A DNA stretch of 18,123 bases from UBA1100 sp964533265 (GTDB lineage: Bacteria; Verrucomicrobiota; Verrucomicrobiia; Limisphaerales; UBA1100): positions 1 through 18,123 of the forward strand of contig CAZHJW010000033.1 of assembly GCA_964533265.1 (NCBI GenBank). The letters run 5' to 3'. The position numbers were made by a program, and so were the translations under genes. This document shows positions 15,161-18,123 of this stretch, one piece after another (position 1 is the stretch's first letter; each line of letters begins with the position of its first letter). A model generated the notes under the pieces. That model was not told the DNA's origin. It saw only the letters and a program-made list of their open reading frames with translations, and made no database searches.

Positions 15161-15354
15161 CGGAGGGTGAACAGGCGGCTCTGGAGCAGGCACTGCAGCA
15201 ACTCGGCGTTCCTGTGGACAAGGCTCCCGAGATAACTGTGCAACTCGATAAACGTGCGCACCAGCTAGCTGAGCAGGGAGAACGCACTTACGAACAGGCA
15301 CTTATGCACCTATTGGAGCTCATGAAAACCGCTCATAAAGAACGGGGCAAATAG
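15157..15354 (+). CDS. Small helical protein of unknown function, 65 residues
   Basis: The ATG overlaps the cyclophilin stop by four bases and the TAG stop is immediately followed by the Nudix ATG, so the frame fills the space between two real genes exactly. This makes it a credible translationally coupled gene. The product is charged and Ala/Gln/Glu/Leu-rich (EQAALEQALQQLGVP, LDKRAHQLAEQGERTYEQAL, HLLELMKTAHKERGK) and should be almost entirely alpha-helical, with a kink at VPVDKAPE. No signal peptide, Cys or metal motif is present. No family was recognised. A small cytosolic adaptor or helix-hairpin protein is possible. Confidence 0.75.
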   Translation: MTEGEQAALEQALQQLGVPVDKAPEITVQLDKRAHQLAEQGERTYEQALMHLLELMKTAHKERGK

Positions 15355-15909
15355 ATGCCTGAAACCAATTCCATTCATAAATGGGAAAAGCACGGCAGTC
15401 GTATCTGCAGCGACCATCGTATTTTTCAAGTCCGTGAAGATCAGGTCATCAACCCTCGTACCGGGAACGAACACGCAATGGTAGTGCTCGAATGCCCTGA
15501 TTGGGTGAACATTATCGCCCTCACCCCAGAGCATGAAGTGGTGTTAGTGGAGCAATACCGGCCGGGTTCGGAGACCGTGGAACTGGAAATTCCCGGGGGC
15601 ATGATGGACCCAGGAGAGAAGAACCCGGTGGCTACGGCAACTCGAGAACTACAGGAGGAAACGGGTTTCACAGGAGAGAATGCACGGAAGATTGGGGAAT
15701 GCTTTGCCAACCCCGCCATCATGAATAACCGCGTGCACACCATTCTGGTAGAAAACTGCCGGCTTACCCACGAAGTTAAATTGGATGCTGGCGAAGATAT
15801 CACGACAGTCCTTGTTAAAGCTGACGATTTACCGCGATTGGTTAAGGAGCAGAAAATCCGCCACTCTATCATTCTGGCGGCTTTACAATTTTTCGCACTG
15901 ACGGACTAA
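15355..15909 (+). CDS. Nudix hydrolase, ADP-ribose pyrophosphatase-like
   Basis: A 184-residue Nudix-fold protein. The Nudix box lies at 82-105 (GMMDPGEKNPVATATRELQE followed by ETGF), preceded by VLVEQYRPG and VELEIPGG, as in ADP-sugar pyrophosphatases. Metal-binding Glu residues in RELQEE are present. One detail departs from the textbook G-x5-E-x7-REU spacing: eight residues, not seven, separate Glu88 from Arg97. FANPAIMNNRVHTILVENC matches the post-box region of the ADPRase group (often a P-G loop, here NPAIMNN). The likely role is hydrolysis of ADP-ribose or a related nucleoside diphosphate sugar in the cytosol. It starts at the base after the upstream stop, so it is coupled to it, and its TAA overlaps the convergent sigma-factor stop (CTAA). 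Confidence 0.9.
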   Translation: MPETNSIHKWEKHGSRICSDHRIFQVREDQVINPRTGNEHAMVVLECPDWVNIIALTPEHEVVLVEQYRPGSETVELEIPGGMMDPGEKNPVATATRELQEETGFTGENARKIGECFANPAIMNNRVHTILVENCRLTHEVKLDAGEDITTVLVKADDLPRLVKEQKIRHSIILAALQFFALTD

Positions 15910-16529
15910 AGGCCAATAACCGGCTCACGGCATTCTCCAAAAACCTTCTGGACCGACTCCTCGTACAGAGGTAGCACACGGTTCTTGGCCAGATACACTT
16001 CATTGGTGGAGATGCCGAGCATAACGGCAATCTTTTTCACGTCCCGATCCTTAATGCAGTAAAGATGGAAAATTTGGTACTGCTTTGGGCTCACTTTTTT
16101 CTTCACTTCAGAAAGAGCCAAATCATTGACGTGATCCAAATATTCCCGTTCCCAAAGGGCATCCCATTGATTGACCGGATCCTCAATCTCCGGACCCTCT
16201 TCATCCTCATTAGGTGCCCATTCCGCCAGTTCGGGAAGGCGGTTAAGCTTGCGGTAATGGTTGGCGATCTGTTGCTTGGTGATCATGCACACCCAGTTGC
16301 GGAATTTACCACGACCAGGGTTAAACTCAAAACGGTTGATGTATTGGGAGACCTTTAGAGTGGTGGCCTGCACGATATCCTCTGCGTCACCGTGACCGAG
16401 ACCGGACTTACGCGCGACGCTGTAGATGAGTCGCGAATAGGTGTCGAAAAAATCATACCAACTTACTTCATCAGTACGAGTACGACGCAGACGTTCGAGC
16501 AGGGTGCGACGGGTTTGCGACCAATCCAT
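15906..16529 (-). CDS. RNA polymerase sigma factor, ECF-like (sigma70 family)
   Basis: A 207-residue protein with sigma region 2 (about 25-93: WYDFFDTYSRLIYSVARKSG, GDAEDIVQATTLKV, GKFRNWVCMITKQQIANHYR). An acidic linker (PNEDEEGPEIEDP, 106-118) leads to region 4 (about 140-195: KVSPKQYQIFHLYCIKDRDV, KKIAVMLGISTNEVYLAKNR, the helix-turn-helix). Regions 1 and 3 are absent, as in ECF factors. The ATG at 16529 was chosen because AGAAGG lies 5 bases before it; in-frame ATGs at 16550 and 16577 lack such a site. It follows the Ser/Thr kinase gene by 62 bp on the same strand, and no anti-sigma factor gene is visible. This suggests control by the kinase. The target promoters are unknown. Confidence 0.88.
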   Translation of the reverse strand: MDWSQTRRTLLERLRRTRTDEVSWYDFFDTYSRLIYSVARKSGLGHGDAEDIVQATTLKVSQYINRFEFNPGRGKFRNWVCMITKQQIANHYRKLNRLPELAEWAPNEDEEGPEIEDPVNQWDALWEREYLDHVNDLALSEVKKKVSPKQYQIFHLYCIKDRDVKKIAVMLGISTNEVYLAKNRVLPLYEESVQKVFGECREPVIGL

Positions 16530-16534
16530 TTTTG

Positions 16535-16540
16535 CCTTCT
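16535..16540 (-). promoter_or_regulatory. Ribosome binding site deciding the sigma factor start
   Basis: On the minus strand AGAAGG is followed by CAAAA and ATG (16529), the best Shine-Dalgarno placement among three candidate ATGs of this gene. Confidence 0.5.
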
Positions 16541-16591
16541 TTGTTTCCATACCTATATACACCACACCCAACCCCATTTTCTGTCATTTCT

Positions 16592-17602
16592 TCATTTACT
16601 TCCGGCAATCTCTTGTACGGGTGCTATCGTAGCTTCTTCGAGGGCCTGATCAACAAGTCGCACATAATTAAATACCGCCATAACTAAACCAAAAGCCAGA
16701 GCTGCGTAAACATATCGCCCCCAATCGTGTGTAACCGGTGACACATTCACAGATGACCCCTGTTGGCATTCGGGGAGAATGGATTCAAGCTCACCAAGCA
16801 AACTCCAACCACATTGTTGTCGCTGAGCAGCAATTGGATCTGCGGCTTTCAAAATAATCGTATTGAGCTCCTGGAAATGAGACGCTTCGCTTTCATCATC
16901 AAAAATCCAGCTTGGACACTCAGGAAAATCTACCACCTCATTGCCTGTCACCATTTCATAGAGAATCTTGCCTACACCGTGGACATCAGCCGAGGGACGC
17001 CCGGGGCCTTCGGGAGCAATGTAGCCAAGTGATCCCACATAGGTTTTGCCTCCGCATCTGGAAACAAAACCCAAATCGGCCAACTTCCATTTACCGTTTA
17101 TGCAGAGAATGTTCTCGGGCTTGATATCGCGATGAACCAAATCCACCGAATGCAAATAACTCAATGATTCAGCCACCTCAATCCCGATACGCAGCGCCTC
17201 GTGCGTAGACACCCGATGACCGGGTTGCGCGTCCAGATAAGCACGCAAGGTTTTCGTTTTATAATCTGGGGTAATCGATTCGGTCTCACGAAGATCATCA
17301 GCCAAGTCCATCACATAATAATAGTAACCTTCCTTTTTGTGGATGCCAACATGGTGGATCTCCATCAATCCCTCATACTTTCGTGAGTAGGGCGCATAAT
17401 GACGAATCCCATAGTATTCGGCTTGATAGGATTCTAAAGAGTCAAAGTCTTCATAACTTATCACTTTAACTGCCCGGTATAGCCCCAACGCATCACGCCC
17501 CAGCCAGATTCGACCGAATGCCCCTTCCCCGATCATGCATATCAGTTGGTAATCGGAAATGTGCGGAGGTTTCGAAGTGGAAGCCGTTTTCTGTAACTCC
17601 AT
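16592..17602 (-). CDS. Membrane-anchored Ser/Thr protein kinase
   Basis: About 336 residues with an N-terminal Hanks-type kinase domain: glycine loop GEGAFGRIW (25-33), Lys46 in RAVKVI, HRDIKPENIL (157-166), metal-binding DLG (176-178, in place of the usual DFG), GSLGYIAPEG (190-199) and DVHGVGKILYEM. After a short juxtamembrane segment comes one transmembrane helix (YAALAFGLVMAVFNYV, about 298-313) and a tail of about 23 residues. It is thus a bitopic kinase with no sizeable external sensor. Start choice is uncertain: ATGs at 17602, 17614 and 17677 are in frame, none with a strong ribosome site; 17602 was chosen because it directly precedes the domain. It is followed by the sigma factor gene, its probable partner, and is divergent from a secreted protein. 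Confidence 0.9.
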   Translation of the reverse strand: MELQKTASTSKPPHISDYQLICMIGEGAFGRIWLGRDALGLYRAVKVISYEDFDSLESYQAEYYGIRHYAPYSRKYEGLMEIHHVGIHKKEGYYYYVMDLADDLRETESITPDYKTKTLRAYLDAQPGHRVSTHEALRIGIEVAESLSYLHSVDLVHRDIKPENILCINGKWKLADLGFVSRCGGKTYVGSLGYIAPEGPGRPSADVHGVGKILYEMVTGNEVVDFPECPSWIFDDESEASHFQELNTIILKAADPIAAQRQQCGWSLLGELESILPECQQGSSVNVSPVTHDWGRYVYAALAFGLVMAVFNYVRLVDQALEEATIAPVQEIAGSK

Positions 17603-17632
17603 GCTCAGCAACATCGCCCACAAACGCTTGTT

Positions 17633-17661
17633 TTTCCAGTAGCAGAGCAAAGAAATATAAT
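17633..17661 (+). promoter_or_regulatory. Candidate sigma70 promoter for the secreted protein gene
   Basis: A perfect TATAAT at 17656-17661 with TTTCCA (4/6 match to -35) 17 bases upstream at 17633-17638. Transcription would begin near 17668 and give a leader of about 90 bases containing a small hairpin. If the kinase started at 17677 this promoter would lie inside its 5' end, which slightly favours the shorter kinase start. Confidence 0.4.
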
Positions 17662-17683
17662 TTTTTAGGGCCTCCATGAAAGA

Positions 17684-17697
17684 AACGCAAAAGCGTT
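17684..17697. repeat. Inverted repeat in the kinase/secreted-protein divergent region
   Basis: AACGC-AAAA-GCGTT forms a perfect 5-bp stem with a 4-base loop. It lies in the putative leader of the secreted-protein gene. On the minus strand it is followed by TTTCTTTC, loosely terminator-like. Short enough to be chance. Confidence 0.3.
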
Positions 17698-17759
17698 GGG
17701 GTGAATAAGGGCATAAGGCGACAGGCCAACAACAAAACCAACCAAGAAAAGGAACTACC

Positions 17760-18123
17760 ATGAAACGCATTATCAACCACACCTCAATCCTCGCCACCCT
17801 CTTTATCGCCGCAGGCTCACTTTATGCCCAAGAGGGCTTTGCTCCCCGCGACGAAAAAGCCAAAGGCACCCTTAAGGCTGCTGTTAACCAAATGGTGACC
17901 AGCATCGAACGTTCACTCGGTATCTTTGAAGGGCTCAACCGGTCGCAGCGCGAGAAAATGGCTGAGTTCGACAATATTCTCTCTCAAATACAATACAGCA
18001 TCAGTGTCACCGCTGCCGATGGGGCCCTGCACAAAAAGATAGGGGGCGCGGTGAGCCTTGCCCATCAACAAGCTGAATGGTGCAAAACAACCGCAACCAA
18101 CAAAAAAGATGAGAAGCTCGCCG
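17760..18123 (+). CDS. Secreted protein of unknown function, partial (C-terminus beyond right edge)
   Basis: ATG at 17760, preceded by AAGGAA with suitable spacing, one of the clearer ribosome sites in the window; the frame is open to the edge (121 complete codons). A Sec signal peptide is evident (MKRIINHTSILATLFIAAGS followed by LYA, cleavage before QEG at about residue 24). The visible mature part is Lys/Ala/Gln-rich and predicted helical (KAKGTLKAAVNQMVTSIERS, REKMAEFDNILSQIQYSISV) with a single Cys. No family was recognised. It is divergent from the kinase/sigma operon with 157 bp between starts and a good TATAAT box, so it is a plausible envelope component or target of that module; this is inference. 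Confidence 0.72.
   Translation, partial: MKRIINHTSILATLFIAAGSLYAQEGFAPRDEKAKGTLKAAVNQMVTSIERSLGIFEGLNRSQREKMAEFDNILSQIQYSISVTAADGALHKKIGGAVSLAHQQAEWCKTTATNKKDEKLA

Noticed and set aside
17603..17797. N-terminal extension of the kinase upstream to 17797.
   Set aside because: It would overlap the divergent secreted gene and its ribosome site; the extra residues do not resemble a domain and the kinase fold begins after 17602.

Overview
The window looks like a chromosomal contig from a member of the PVC group, most likely a Verrucomicrobiota bacterium. The evidence is the first 6 kb: a secreted DUF6797/beta-propeller protein, a PA14-multihaem cytochrome c, two DUF1080 proteins and a ThuA-like protein, a combination typical of Verrucomicrobiota and Planctomycetota. 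A paired Ser/Thr kinase and ECF-type sigma factor points the same way. Shine-Dalgarno sites are sparse and GTG/TTG starts are common. The species cannot be fixed from this sequence. One run of 100 N (2618-2717) marks a scaffold gap, so this is probably a draft or metagenome assembly. No tRNA, rRNA, CRISPR array, insertion sequence or phage gene was seen, and no gene-free stretch exceeds 300 bases.

Layout. (1) 1-6078, minus strand: a five-gene operon in the order DUF6797 propeller, PA14 cytochrome, DUF1080, DUF1080, ThuA-like (cut by the left edge). All look exported. ThuA and DUF1080 families are both tied to 3-keto-sugar chemistry, so a periplasmic oxidative saccharide pathway is the best guess. 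(2) 6217-8291, plus strand: trigger factor with a His-rich tail, then two small lipoproteins. (3) 8295-10877, minus strand: phosphoglycerate mutase, a sugar-phosphate nucleotidyltransferase and DAHP synthase, tightly packed. (4) 10904-11890, plus strand: a YgfZ/GcvT-type folate-binding protein.

(5) 11887-14538, minus strand: two exported multidomain prolyl isomerases, cyclophilin-FKBP and lipoprotein cyclophilin-FKBP-FKBP, evidently paralogues. (6) 14633-15909, plus strand: cytosolic cyclophilin, a 65-residue unknown protein and a Nudix hydrolase, translationally coupled. (7) 15906-17602, minus strand: a membrane-anchored Ser/Thr kinase followed by a sigma factor, divergent from (8) a secreted protein of unknown function cut by the right edge (17760-18123).

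The most notable themes are the concentration of prolyl-isomerase domains (seven counting trigger factor, one visibly degenerate), the kinase/sigma pair as a candidate phosphorylation-controlled transcription module, the keto-sugar-type operon, and three convergent gene pairs whose stop codons overlap or nearly touch. None of these is shown to be a wholly new system by sequence reading alone.
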